Shown: positions 36,861 to 48,567 of the stretch, piece by piece
Layout: every line of letters starts with the position of its first letter
Position numbering within the stretch: position 1 is the stretch's first letter
Source of the DNA: JACKJP01 sp050249695
Lineage (GTDB): Bacteria > Pseudomonadota > Alphaproteobacteria > Rhizobiales > Tepidamorphaceae
DNA length: 64,000 nt
Reading direction: 5' to 3'
NCBI GenBank assembly: GCA_050249695.1
Contig: JBFWQA010000001.1
Span: 744,001 to 808,000, forward strand
Translations under genes and position numbers: made by a program
Notes under the pieces: generated by a model
What the model was told of the DNA's origin: nothing
Database searches by the model: none
Seen by the model: only the letters and a program-made list of their open reading frames with translations

Positions 36861-37042
36861 CTGCGCCCCTTTGCCGTCACGATCGGTCAGCCGGCGCCAC
36901 ACCGCGGCCGTGGGCATGTTAGGGCGCAAGTTCCCCAAACTGAAGCGCCGCACCCCTCCGGCAACCGTCTGTAACATTAAGAAATACAAATAAACTTCTG
37001 AAATACAACGATAATGAGCTGAACAAATTTATAGCGCAATCC

Positions 37043-37071
37043 TGTTGTTTGAAAGCAGAATCGGGTACAAT
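37043..37071 (+). promoter_or_regulatory. Likely promoter of gyrA
   Basis: A near-consensus -10 element TACAAT (37066-37071) is preceded by TGTTGT at 17 bases (37043-37048), or TTGTTT at 15. It lies 36 bases before the gyrA start codon in a locally AT-rich stretch. Confidence 0.5.
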
Positions 37072-37106
37072 TGCCGCATCATTAATCACATCGGGCAGTA
37101 CTGAAG

Positions 37107-39881
<2,775 letters not shown>

Positions 39882-39884
<3 letters not shown>

Positions 39885-39898
39885 GCGGCGGCCGCCTA
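39882..39898. terminator. Perfect inverted repeat over two convergent stop codons
   Basis: TAGGCGGC (39882-39889), one base, GCCGCCTA (39891-39898). The repeat contains the TAG stop of gyrA and, on the other strand, the TAG stop of the small secreted-protein gene. No T-run follows, so it is at best a weak bidirectional terminator. Confidence 0.35.
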
Positions 39899-40168
39899 CT
39901 CGGCGGCGATGGCCAGCAGTGCGGCGTTGCGCCTTGCCTGTTCCGCGTCTACTGGCAGGGCGATGACGATGCGCGCCGGACGACGCGCTTCGCCGCCGCG
40001 GAAACGCCAGCTCGGATCGAAATAGGGCCATCCGCGGATGGTCTCGAGTTCCCGCGCGGTGACCGCCTCCTGCGCGCTTGCGCCATGCAGGTCGCCCGAG
40101 GCGAAGGCAGCCAGAATACTGGCGAATGCCGCGACGGCGAGCGTCGCGGGATGCAAAAGAACGGACAT
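39896..40168 (-). CDS. Small secreted protein of unknown function
   Basis: 90 residues from an ATG at 40168 preceded by AGGGGG. An N-terminal signal peptide (ATLAVAAFASILAAFASG, cleavage near ASA-QE) is followed by a short mature part with GWPYFDPSWRFRGGEARRP. Not recognised as a named family. Convergent with gyrA. The good ribosome site and signal peptide make it a credible gene. Confidence 0.6.
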   Translation of the reverse strand: MSVLLHPATLAVAAFASILAAFASGDLHGASAQEAVTARELETIRGWPYFDPSWRFRGGEARRPARIVIALPVDAEQARRNAALLAIAAE

Positions 40169-40391
40169 GTCGGCGCCCCCTGAAGGCGATGTTGTTTGGG
40201 GGAAAACTAACGGAAATATCTGAAGAATTCGGGAATCTGGGCTTAACCGCCGGTTAGTCATGACCGTACCGCCGTGCCGGTCCTGCGGGAGTGACCGTGG
40301 CGCTGGCGCCAACCCTCGCGAGGCGGTATTCTCCCGTCGCCGCCCGCCGCGCGAGGAACGCGATGAAGGCATCGGGCACGGAGGAAGTTCG

Positions 40392-41012
40392 GTGACAATC
40401 GCCACCTATATCGCTTATGTGTTCGCTTGCGCTGCGATCATCGTTGTTCCTGGCCCGACGGTCACCGTCATCATCGCCAATTCGATACGTCACGGCGCTC
40501 GCGCCGGCCTGATGAACGTCGCCGGCACGCAGCTCGGGCTGGCGATCATGGTCGCGATCCTGGCTGTCGGGCTTCAGGCCGTGGTGGCGACGATGGCTGG
40601 CGTTTTCGATTTTCTGCGCCTGGCCGGGGCGGCCTATCTCGTGTGGCTCGGGATAAAGTTGTGGCGCGCGGACGGCGCCCTGCTCGAGGAAGGCGCGCCG
40701 CAAGCCGGCAGCCCGGGGACCCGCACACATTTCTGGCAGGGATTCTTCGTCATTCTTTCCAATCCCAAGGCGCTTTTCTTCTTCGGCGCCTTCATTCCCC
40801 AGTTCATCGACCCGGCCGGCGACACGGTGTTGCAGACGGCACTGCTGGGCGGCACTTTCATGGTGGTCGCGACGATCTTCGATGGCGCTTACGCCATCCT
40901 CGCCGGGCGCGCGGGGAAAGCCCTGACGCGCTCCCGGCTTCGCATTGCCGAGCGGATCTCCGGCACGTTCCTGATCGGCGGCGGGGTGTGGCTCGCGCTG
41001 CTGCGCCGCTGA
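40392..41012 (+). CDS. LysE-family amino acid/small molecule exporter
   Basis: 206 residues, six membrane helices, with the family signature IIVVPGPTVTVIIANSIRHG near the N-terminus and FFVILSNPKALFFFGAFIPQF in the middle. Start GTG 40392 is preceded by GGAGGAAG; an earlier in-frame ATG lacks a ribosome site. RhtB/LysE proteins export amino acids or similar compounds; substrate unknown. Confidence 0.88.
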   Translation: MTIATYIAYVFACAAIIVVPGPTVTVIIANSIRHGARAGLMNVAGTQLGLAIMVAILAVGLQAVVATMAGVFDFLRLAGAAYLVWLGIKLWRADGALLEEGAPQAGSPGTRTHFWQGFFVILSNPKALFFFGAFIPQFIDPAGDTVLQTALLGGTFMVVATIFDGAYAILAGRAGKALTRSRLRIAERISGTFLIGGGVWLALLRR

Positions 41013-41049
41013 TTTGCCTTCCCCCTGAAAACCGTTTAACGCCTTGGCC

Positions 41050-41550
41050 ATGAGCAAACGAACCGCGATCTATTCGGGCAGTTTCGATCCCGTCACCAAC
41101 GGTCATCTCGACGTGATCGGGGGCGCGCTGAGAATCTGCGACCGGCTGGTCGTTGCCATCGGTATCCATCCCGGCAAGACACCGCTTTTCACGCCCGATG
41201 AACGCAAGGAACTGATCGAGGCGGTTGCTTTGCCGCTCGCCCGCAAGGCAGGCGTTACGCTCGATGTCGTTACTTTCGACGGTCTGATCGTCGATACGGC
41301 GCGCGAAGAGGGCGCCTCCATCATCGTGCGCGGCCTGCGCGATGCGACCGATTTCGACTACGAGATGCAGATGGCGGGCATGAACGGCGCGATGGCGCCT
41401 GGAATCGACACGATCTTCCTGCCGGCATCCTCCGGCGTCCGGCACATTACCGCCACGCTTGTACGCCAGATCGCTGTGATGGGCGGAAATGTGGATGCCT
41501 TCGTGCCGCGGCCGGTCGCTTCGGCACTGGCCTCCAAGGCACGCCGCTGA
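41050..41550 (+). CDS. coaD: Phosphopantetheine adenylyltransferase
   Basis: 166 residues of the nucleotidyltransferase fold: IYSGSFDPVTNGHLDVI contains the TxGH-type motif (NGH), and IIVRGLRDATDFDYEMQMA and HITATLVRQIA complete the active site. Makes dephospho-CoA from phosphopantetheine and ATP. ATG 41050 (MSKRTAIYS) preferred to a TTG six bases earlier. Confidence 0.96.
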   Translation: MSKRTAIYSGSFDPVTNGHLDVIGGALRICDRLVVAIGIHPGKTPLFTPDERKELIEAVALPLARKAGVTLDVVTFDGLIVDTAREEGASIIVRGLRDATDFDYEMQMAGMNGAMAPGIDTIFLPASSGVRHITATLVRQIAVMGGNVDAFVPRPVASALASKARR

Positions 41551-41585
41551 TCTGTCCGGTCCGCCGTTATCACAAGGAATCACCG

Positions 41586-42098
41586 ATGCTGATGCGAAGC
41601 CTTATTCTTGCCGCCGCTTTCGCCCTTGCCGCCGGCGCGGCTTCGGCCGAAGAGATGATCCGGATGGACCTTTCGACCGGTCCCGTCATGGTCAAGCTCC
41701 GTCCCGATCTCGCGCCAAAACATGTCGAGCGGATCGAGACGCTGACCAGGCAGGGCTTCTATGACGGGCGCAAGTTCTTCCGCGTCATCGACGGGTTCAT
41801 GGCGCAGACCGGCGATCCGCAGGACAGCGGCTATGGCGGCTCTTCGCTGCCCGACCTGAAAGCCGAATTCAGCCGCGAGCCGTTCCGCCGCGGTTCGCTC
41901 GGCATGGCCCGATCGGACGATCCCGACAGCGCCAACAGCCAGTTTTTCATCTGCTATGACGGCTGCGGCCATCTGACCGGGCAGTACACGCTCTGGGGCG
42001 AGGTCGTCGAGGGCATGGAAAATGTCGACAGGATCAAGGTCGGCGAGCCGCCGCGCAAACCCGATTCAATCGTCAAGATGACCGTCATCGACCGCTAG
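41586..42098 (+). CDS. Periplasmic cyclophilin-type peptidylprolyl isomerase
   Basis: 170 residues. A signal peptide (SLILAAAFALAAGAASA) precedes a compact bacterial cyclophilin domain: FFRVIDGFMAQTGDPQDSG, RGSLGMARSDDPDSANSQFF and YTLWGEVVEGMENVD. Catalyses cis-trans isomerisation of Xaa-Pro bonds in exported proteins. Followed 26 bases later by a cytosolic paralogue. Confidence 0.92.
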   Translation: MLMRSLILAAAFALAAGAASAEEMIRMDLSTGPVMVKLRPDLAPKHVERIETLTRQGFYDGRKFFRVIDGFMAQTGDPQDSGYGGSSLPDLKAEFSREPFRRGSLGMARSDDPDSANSQFFICYDGCGHLTGQYTLWGEVVEGMENVDRIKVGEPPRKPDSIVKMTVIDR

Positions 42099-42124
42099 GA
42101 TCGCAACAAAGAAAGGGACAAGGA

Positions 42125-42589
42125 ATGTCCGACGCAGAAAACACCCTCATCATGGAAACGACCGCCGGCACGATCACCATCGCGCTCAAGCCCGATCTTG
42201 CCCCCAAACACGTGGCGCGTATCAAGGAACTCGTCCGTGAGGGCTTCTACGACGGAACGCCCTTTCACCGTGTCATCGACGGGTTCATGGCGCAGGGCGG
42301 CGATCCGACCGGCACTGGCACGGGTGGTTCCGGCAAGCATCTGAAGGCCGAGTTCTCCCGCGAAAAGCATGTGCGCGGCACATGCTCGATGGCGCGCGCG
42401 GCCAATCCCGACAGCGCCGACAGCCAGTTCTTCATCTGCTTCAACGAAGCGCCCTGGCTGGACGGGCAGTATACGGTCTGGGGCCAGGTGACCGATGGCA
42501 TGGACGCCGTGGACGGCATCAAGCGTGGCGAACCGGTGCGCGATCCGGACAGGATCAAGAGCGTGCGCGTCGCCGCCGACAGCGACTGA
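42125..42589 (+). CDS. Cytosolic cyclophilin-type peptidylprolyl isomerase
   Basis: 154 residues with the same cyclophilin core as its upstream neighbour (FHRVIDGFMAQGGDPTGTG, ANPDSADSQFFICF, YTVWGQVTDGMDAVDGI) but no signal peptide. AAGGGACAAGGA lies before the ATG. The pair probably arose by duplication and now serves two compartments. It lies directly before queA. Confidence 0.92.
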   Translation: MSDAENTLIMETTAGTITIALKPDLAPKHVARIKELVREGFYDGTPFHRVIDGFMAQGGDPTGTGTGGSGKHLKAEFSREKHVRGTCSMARAANPDSADSQFFICFNEAPWLDGQYTVWGQVTDGMDAVDGIKRGEPVRDPDRIKSVRVAADSD

Positions 42590-42612
42590 CACTCAGGATG
42601 TGAGACCCGCCC

Positions 42613-43689
42613 ATGCGGGTGAAAGACTTCGATTTCGAGCTTCCCGAAAGCGCGATCGCGTTGCGGCCGGCGTCGCCACGCGACAGCGCGCGGCTGCTTG
42701 AGGTCTACCCCGACGGGGTTCTGAAGGATCACGCGGTCCGCGACCTTCCCTCGCTTCTGCGGCCGGGCGACGCGATGGTCTTCAACGACACGCGCGTCAT
42801 TCATGCGCGTCTTGCCGGTCTCCGCCGGCGCGGGGATGTCACTGCGCGCATCGAGGCGACCCTGCATCAACGGCTCGACGATCACCGCTGGCTGGCCTTC
42901 GCCAGACCGGCCAAGCGGCTGAAGGCCGGCGACCGCATCGCATTCGGCGACGACAGCGGAGTGTGCTTTGCCGGTCATCTCAACGCCGGCGTCGAGGCCG
43001 TCGGCGAGGACGGCGAGGTGACGCTGGCTTTCGATCTTTCGGGGCCGGTGCTGGATGAAACGATGCAGGCGGCAGGCGTCATGCCGCTGCCGCCCTATAT
43101 CGCATCGAAGCGGGCCGCTGACGAAAGTGACGAAACCGACTACCAGACGGTCTATGCCGTGGAGCCCGGCGCCGTCGCCGCGCCGACGGCCGGCCTGCAT
43201 TTCACGTCCGGATTGCTGGCCGCGCTCGAGGCGAGGGGCGTCTCGCGTCATTTCGTGACCCTGCATGTCGGCGCGGGCACGTTTCTGCCGGTAAGGGTCG
43301 AGGATACCGACGACCACAGGATGCATGCGGAAAACGGCATTGTGTCGGCGCAAACCGCGGCCTCGCTCAATACGGTACGCGCCAGCGGCGGCCGCATCGT
43401 CGCGGTGGGAACGACGAGCCTGCGGCTGCTGGAAAGCGCTGCTGGCCCGGATGGCAGGTTGCACGCATTCAACGGCGCCACGGATATCTTCATCACGCCC
43501 GGCTACCGCTTTCGCGCGGTCGATCTGCTCATGACCAACTTCCATCTGCCGCGCTCGACCCTGTTCATGCTCGTATCCGCCTTCAGCGGAACCGCGGTCA
43601 TGAAACGCGCCTATGCCCACGCCATAGCGCGGAACTACCGCTTCTATTCCTATGGCGATGCCTCTTTGCTGCACAGGGCGGAACCGTGA
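42613..43689 (+). CDS. queA: S-adenosylmethionine:tRNA ribosyltransferase-isomerase
   Basis: 358 residues. FDFELPESAIALRPASPRD at the N-terminus, VFNDTRVIHARL, and AAPTAGLHFTSGLL are QueA signatures. QueA transfers the ribosyl part of SAM to preQ1-modified tRNA to form epoxyqueuosine. It overlaps tgt by four bases (GTGA), so the two queuosine genes are translationally coupled. Confidence 0.96.
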   Translation: MRVKDFDFELPESAIALRPASPRDSARLLEVYPDGVLKDHAVRDLPSLLRPGDAMVFNDTRVIHARLAGLRRRGDVTARIEATLHQRLDDHRWLAFARPAKRLKAGDRIAFGDDSGVCFAGHLNAGVEAVGEDGEVTLAFDLSGPVLDETMQAAGVMPLPPYIASKRAADESDETDYQTVYAVEPGAVAAPTAGLHFTSGLLAALEARGVSRHFVTLHVGAGTFLPVRVEDTDDHRMHAENGIVSAQTAASLNTVRASGGRIVAVGTTSLRLLESAAGPDGRLHAFNGATDIFITPGYRFRAVDLLMTNFHLPRSTLFMLVSAFSGTAVMKRAYAHAIARNYRFYSYGDASLLHRAEP

Positions 43690-44813
43690 GCGAAATTCCC
43701 TTCCGGATTCTGGCGACGGACGGCGCGGCGCGGCGCGGCGAACTCGTCTTTTCGCGCGGCACGATCCACACGCCCGCCTTCATGCCCGTGGGTACCGCCG
43801 CGACGGTGAAGGCGATGTTCCCCGAAACCGTCCGCGCGACCGGCGCCGACATCATTCTTGGAAACACCTATCACCTCATGCTGCGGCCGGGGGCCGAGCG
43901 CATCGACCGGCTCGGCGGCCTGCACAAGTTCATGAACTGGCCGTACCCCATCCTCACCGACTCCGGCGGCTTCCAGGTCATGTCGCTGGCCAGACTGCGC
44001 AAGGTCAGCGAAGAGGGAGTGCGTTTCCAGAGCCATATCGATGGATCGCAACACATGCTGACTCCGGAACGCGCGATGGAGATTCAGCGGTTGCTGGGAT
44101 CCGATATTCAGATGCAGCTCGATGAATGCGTCTCTCTGCCATGCTCGGTCCAGGAAGCTCGCCGGGCCATGGAACTCTCGTTGCGCTGGGCGCAACGCAG
44201 CAAGCTGGCCTTCGGCTCGCAGCCTGGCCACGCGCTGTTCGGTATCGTTCAGGGCGGCGCCGAACCCGGCCTGCGCCGGGAATCCGCCGCGGGTCTCGTC
44301 GATATCGGCTTCGATGGCTACGCGATCGGCGGGCTTGCAGTCGGCGAGCCGCAGGACGTCATGCTGGCGATGCTCGATGAGACTGTGCCCTCGCTGCCTT
44401 CCCAACGCCCACGCTATCTCATGGGTGTCGGGACTCCCGACGATCTCGTCGAGGCGGTACGGCGCGGCGTCGACATGTTCGACTGCGTGATGCCGACGCG
44501 CGCCGGTCGGCATGGCCTTGCCTATACCAGGCGCGGCAAAGTCAACCTTCGCAATGCCCGCCACGCCGACGACCCAAGGCCCCTGGACGCAGAGAGTGAT
44601 TGCCCGGCGGCGCGAGACTATTCGCGCGCCTATCTGCATCATCTGGTGAAATCCGGGGAGGGGCTTGGCGGCATGCTCCTGAGTTGGAACAACATCCACT
44701 ATTACCAGTCGCTGATGGCATCCCTTCGCGAGGCGATCGGTACCGGCACGTTCGAGGCCGTGGCGTTCGATATCCGCTCTGGGTGGAAGGCTGGCGACCT
44801 GCCGCCGGCTTAG
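43686..44813 (+). CDS. tgt: Queuine tRNA-ribosyltransferase (TGT) with an altered zinc site
   Basis: 375 residues, GTG start inside the queA stop. The catalytic segments are intact: ILTDSGGFQVMSLARLRKVS, QLDECVSLP and MGVGTPDDLVEAVRRGVDMFDCV. Bacterial TGT exchanges G34 for preQ1. The C-terminal structural zinc motif, normally C-x-C-x2-C plus a His, reads S304-D-C306-P-A-A309, and the expected His is N335 in SWNNIHYY. Only one ligand remains, so zinc binding is probably lost although the fold looks complete. Frame and length are otherwise normal. Confidence 0.95.
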   Translation: MSEIPFRILATDGAARRGELVFSRGTIHTPAFMPVGTAATVKAMFPETVRATGADIILGNTYHLMLRPGAERIDRLGGLHKFMNWPYPILTDSGGFQVMSLARLRKVSEEGVRFQSHIDGSQHMLTPERAMEIQRLLGSDIQMQLDECVSLPCSVQEARRAMELSLRWAQRSKLAFGSQPGHALFGIVQGGAEPGLRRESAAGLVDIGFDGYAIGGLAVGEPQDVMLAMLDETVPSLPSQRPRYLMGVGTPDDLVEAVRRGVDMFDCVMPTRAGRHGLAYTRRGKVNLRNARHADDPRPLDAESDCPAARDYSRAYLHHLVKSGEGLGGMLLSWNNIHYYQSLMASLREAIGTGTFEAVAFDIRSGWKAGDLPPA

Positions 44814-44999
44814 GTCCCGACCATAGGTCATGTATGGACGTCGCCGCTGCGACCAGTAGCGCGCCCTGTAAAATTTATGTATGTAATTCGCAAATATCCA
44901 ATCAATATGAACTACCGGAAGACTGGCGGCGGCGCCGTAAGCCGCGTGAAGTGTATGTCATGACGGCCGTGTATTCGGTCGGGCACACGGGGGTCGTCT

Positions 45000-45809
45000 A
45001 TGTGGTTTCGTGGATTTGCCGGACTCGCAATCCTGGTGGCGGCGCTGGCCGGCGCAAGCGCGCCGGCGCTGGCGGAGATTGCTACCGCGGTCGATGTTCT
45101 CGACAGCGCCAGCGTTACGACCGGCAGCGGAACCAGAGCACTCGCAACCGGAGGGCGCGTGTCCGTCGGCGACACCGTTGAAACCAGCCGCGGCGGCCAG
45201 GTTCAGCTTCTGTTTGACGACAATACGAAGGTCGTGGTCGGTCCGAATTCGCGTCTCCTCGTCGACACCGTTCTGATGCGTTCCGGTAACACCGCAAGCC
45301 GCTTCGCGGTGACGGCGGTCAGCGGAAGCTTCCGCTTCATCACGGGCAATAGTCCGAAGAGCGCCTATGATATCCGCACCCGCACGGCGACCGTGGGCAT
45401 ACGCGGCACGATATTCGACATCGCCGTCGGATGGTGGAGCACCGATCTGGTCCTGCTGTCGGGGGTGATTTCGTTCTGCAATATGTCGGGAGCATGCGAA
45501 CAGGTGTCGGGCAACTGCACGCTTGTGGTGGCAAATCGGGCGGGCTTCGTTGGCTCGCCGAGCAGTCAGCGCGAAACCGACAGGAGATTTGGCATCGGGT
45601 TTCCCTATCTCCTCTCGCAGGACTCGCTGCTGGATCCTTTCCGCGCCGATATCAGCTCCTGCTCCAACTCGTCACAGTCGCAGGGAATCCTGAACGGTTC
45701 GACCTCAATCGCGCCTGGCCATCCTTCGCGCGCGCCCTCGATACAGGGCCCGGGCCGTGATTCCTATGGCGGCGGTGAAGGCGAAGGCGAGGGCGGGGGT
45801 GAGTTCTGA
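45000..45809 (+). CDS. FecR-domain periplasmic protein
   Basis: 269 residues. Signal peptide 1-25 (LAILVAALAGASAPALA). The FecR domain (~30-150) shows VSVGDTVETSRGGQVQLLFDD, NSRLLVDTV and TRTATVGIRGTIFDI. A Cys-containing segment follows (FCNMSGACEQVSGNC) and a Gly/Glu-rich C-terminus. It has no membrane helix or sigma partner of the Fec type. The gene is followed 69 bases later by a CHASE2 adenylate cyclase; FecR-CHASE2 pairs occur in other Proteobacteria. A sensing role for the cyclase is inferred. Confidence 0.85.
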   Translation: MWFRGFAGLAILVAALAGASAPALAEIATAVDVLDSASVTTGSGTRALATGGRVSVGDTVETSRGGQVQLLFDDNTKVVVGPNSRLLVDTVLMRSGNTASRFAVTAVSGSFRFITGNSPKSAYDIRTRTATVGIRGTIFDIAVGWWSTDLVLLSGVISFCNMSGACEQVSGNCTLVVANRAGFVGSPSSQRETDRRFGIGFPYLLSQDSLLDPFRADISSCSNSSQSQGILNGSTSIAPGHPSRAPSIQGPGRDSYGGGEGEGEGGGEF

Positions 45810-45878
45810 TGGCCGGCTTGAATAATTTGGGGCCCGATTGACAGCGCCGCCTCGAGGCGCATATCGGCGCTTTGCCTG

Positions 45879-48038
45879 ATGCGTAACCCCTTCCTGATAC
45901 TGGGGCTGTTGCTCGTGGTCGCAATGGCCGGCGTCAGGGCATACGATCCGTTTCCCACGCGAGCGTTCCGCGCATTCTATTTCGACCTTCTGCAGCGCGT
46001 ATCCCCGCGCCCATATGTCGACGCACCCGTGCGCATCGTCGATATCGACGATGCGTCGCTCGCCGCGATCGGCCAGTGGCCATGGCCGCGGACAAAACTT
46101 GCCGAGCTTGTTGAGAAACTGAATGCCTATGGGGCCGCCGTGATCGGCTTCGACGTGATGTTTTCGGAAGCGGACCGCTATTCTCCTGCGCGCCTTCTGG
46201 AAGATCCGGCAGTCGCCGGCCTCCTGGAAGGGCCGAGAGACACTGCGGCACTCAGGCGGCTCGACTACGACCAGCTGTTTGCCGATGCAATGCGGGCCGG
46301 CAATGTCGTGCTGGGTGTCGCCGCAACGCTCGCCGATAGCGCACATGAACCCTATGACAAGGCCGGCTTCGTAGAAATCGGCGAACACCCATCCGCCGGC
46401 CTGCCGACGGTGGGGAAGCTGACGCCGCTGGTGCCGTCGCTACGCGAGGCCGCAGCCAGAATTGGCGAGATCAATGTCAGTCCCGGCAGCGAATCGAACG
46501 TGGTGCGAACCGTGCCGCTCGTCTGGCGGGCGGAAAGCGGGCTTGTGCCCAGTCTCAGCCTGGAGGTGCTGAGGGTCGCCCTCGGCCAGACGACGATGAT
46601 CGTCAGCGGTTCCCCTGATCTGCGCGGCGTAACGGAAGCCGTTCAGGTAGGCGACTATGCGATCCCGACGACCGCCGACGGACAGATCTGGGTACGCTAT
46701 CGTCATGACGATCCGCGGCTTTACGTATCTGCCAAGGACGTATTGGCTGACGCTCAGACACCGGAACTGCGCGCCGCGCTGGAGGGAAACATCGTCCTGG
46801 TCGGCACGTCGGCGGCGGGGCTTCTGGATATCCGGGCGGTCCCGCTGGGCGAAAACATACCCGGCGTTTCCATACATGCGCAGATCATCGAGCAGGTCCT
46901 GCTCGACCAGTTCCTTTATCGCTCCGATTTCGTACGAGGCTTGGAACTGTTGGCCTTCATCGCCATCGGGATCGTTGTGTCCGTCGTGATGTCGCGCTTC
47001 GGCGCGGCGACGTCGATCTCCGCCGGTGCGGCCGCGGCTGTCACGATCTTGGCGGGCGGTTTCTATCTCTTCCTGAAGCACGGAATTCTGTTCGATGTGA
47101 CATTCCCGCTTGTCGGCGGCGCCGTCAATTTCGGTTGCCTTGCCGCGTTTCAGTTCATAGTCGTCGACCGCGAGAAGCGGGTGATCCAGCGATCCTTCGC
47201 GCACTACGTCTCGCCCACTGTGCTGAAGGAACTCGAGGCGCGTGGATATCACCTGGAACTCGGCGGTGAAATCCGGCCGGTAACGGTGATGTTCTCCGAT
47301 ATCAGGAACTTCACCCATCTCAGCGAAACCATGTCGCCTTCCGACCTGGTGACATTGCTCAACGCATTGTTTTCCACGCTCGCCGACGCGATTCTGGAGG
47401 AGCAGGGGACGATCGACAAATTCATCGGCGATGCGATCATGGCCTTCTGGAACGCGCCCGTCGAACTGGCCGATCACGAAGCGCGCGCCTGCCTTGCCGT
47501 CCTCGGGATGCGAACGGCGCTCGCCCGTTTCAACGAGACGCTGGAAAGAGACGGAAAGCCGCCAATCCGTATCGGCATGGGCTGCGCGTCCGGCATCGCC
47601 TGCGTCGGGAATATCGGTTCGGCCCAGCGCTTCAACTATTCGGTCATCGGCGACACCGTGAATGTCGCATCACGCATCGAGTCGAGCTGCAAGGCGGTCG
47701 GATACGATATCGTGCTGTTGCGCAGCACCGCGCTCGCCGCGTCCGAACTGGCAACGCTCCCTGCGGGCTTCGTGGAACTCAAGGGCAAAACCGACAGATT
47801 GGCCATAGACATCCTTGTAGGCGATGCCGCTGTCGCGCGGTCCGAAGCTTTCGCAAGCCTGCGGGCAGCCCACGAAAAGCTCATCGAGGCGCTTGCCGGC
47901 CGGAACATGCGCGCCGCGAAGGGCAGGCTCGTCAAGGACTGTCTCAGCCATGCCGCAGCGGTCGATCCGGCGCTCGTAACTTTCTATGCGCGGATCGTCG
48001 AAAGAGCCGAGGATTTCGAGAAAATGCCTGCCGCGTGA
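45879..48038 (+). CDS. CHASE2-domain adenylate/guanylate cyclase
   Basis: 719 residues: N-terminal helix, extracytoplasmic CHASE2 sensor (~25-340), three membrane helices (~345-430), and a class III cyclase domain (~465-650). Metal-binding Asp474 (VMFSDIRNFTHLS) and Asp518 (DKFIGDAIMAFW) are present. The base-selecting residues Lys514 and Asp592 (VIGDTVNVASR) fit ATP, so the product is likely cAMP. Upstream is the FecR gene, likely in one operon. The ligand is unknown. Confidence 0.92.
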   Translation: MRNPFLILGLLLVVAMAGVRAYDPFPTRAFRAFYFDLLQRVSPRPYVDAPVRIVDIDDASLAAIGQWPWPRTKLAELVEKLNAYGAAVIGFDVMFSEADRYSPARLLEDPAVAGLLEGPRDTAALRRLDYDQLFADAMRAGNVVLGVAATLADSAHEPYDKAGFVEIGEHPSAGLPTVGKLTPLVPSLREAAARIGEINVSPGSESNVVRTVPLVWRAESGLVPSLSLEVLRVALGQTTMIVSGSPDLRGVTEAVQVGDYAIPTTADGQIWVRYRHDDPRLYVSAKDVLADAQTPELRAALEGNIVLVGTSAAGLLDIRAVPLGENIPGVSIHAQIIEQVLLDQFLYRSDFVRGLELLAFIAIGIVVSVVMSRFGAATSISAGAAAAVTILAGGFYLFLKHGILFDVTFPLVGGAVNFGCLAAFQFIVVDREKRVIQRSFAHYVSPTVLKELEARGYHLELGGEIRPVTVMFSDIRNFTHLSETMSPSDLVTLLNALFSTLADAILEEQGTIDKFIGDAIMAFWNAPVELADHEARACLAVLGMRTALARFNETLERDGKPPIRIGMGCASGIACVGNIGSAQRFNYSVIGDTVNVASRIESSCKAVGYDIVLLRSTALAASELATLPAGFVELKGKTDRLAIDILVGDAAVARSEAFASLRAAHEKLIEALAGRNMRAAKGRLVKDCLSHAAAVDPALVTFYARIVERAEDFEKMPAA

Positions 48039-48155
48039 ATCCGCTCGATTGCCGGTGGCGTGCATGCCCCCGGCTTCACAATTGTGATGGGAAAATACGG
48101 GATTGCTGATAGATATGAGCCGGGCTGGTTTTGGGAGCTGGGGTTTGGGTACGGC

Positions 48156-48542
48156 ATGAATCCGGTAGAAATGGCTCTCGTGGTCATGCTTGGGCTCGAG
48201 CTCAAGCATTTTGTGGCCGATTATCTCCTTCAGACCGTGTGGATGATCAAGGGCAAGGATAGCTTTGCCAAGGCTGGCGGCTATGCGCATGCCGGCGTCC
48301 ACGTGGCCGGAACCGCGATCGTTTTCCTGCTGCTTGCATTTCCCCTTCGGGTCATCGCGACGATTATCGTTGCGGAATTCGTTGTCCATTATCTGCTGGA
48401 TTTCGCCAAGGCGCATTACGGCGAGGATGCGCCCGTCACGGAAAGCCCGCAGAAATACTGGGCCTATCACGGGCTCGATCAGTTGTTTCACCACATCACC
48501 TATATCGGCATGACATATCTGGTGGTCCTCATGACCGTCTGA
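48156..48542 (+). CDS. DUF3307 membrane protein
   Basis: 128 residues, about four membrane helices, with the family pattern LELKHFVADYLLQTVWMIKGK near the N-terminus and ESPQKYWAYHGLDQLFHHITYIG near the C-terminus, both His-rich. DUF3307 proteins have no assigned function. The start at 48156 is preceded by a GGGAG/GGGG stretch; in-frame codons further upstream only extend into non-coding sequence. Lies 26 bases before the antiporter gene and may share its transcript. Confidence 0.8.
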   Translation: MNPVEMALVVMLGLELKHFVADYLLQTVWMIKGKDSFAKAGGYAHAGVHVAGTAIVFLLLAFPLRVIATIIVAEFVVHYLLDFAKAHYGEDAPVTESPQKYWAYHGLDQLFHHITYIGMTYLVVLMTV

Positions 48543-48567
48543 TCGGGAAAGGCAGCGGGGGCGCGAC

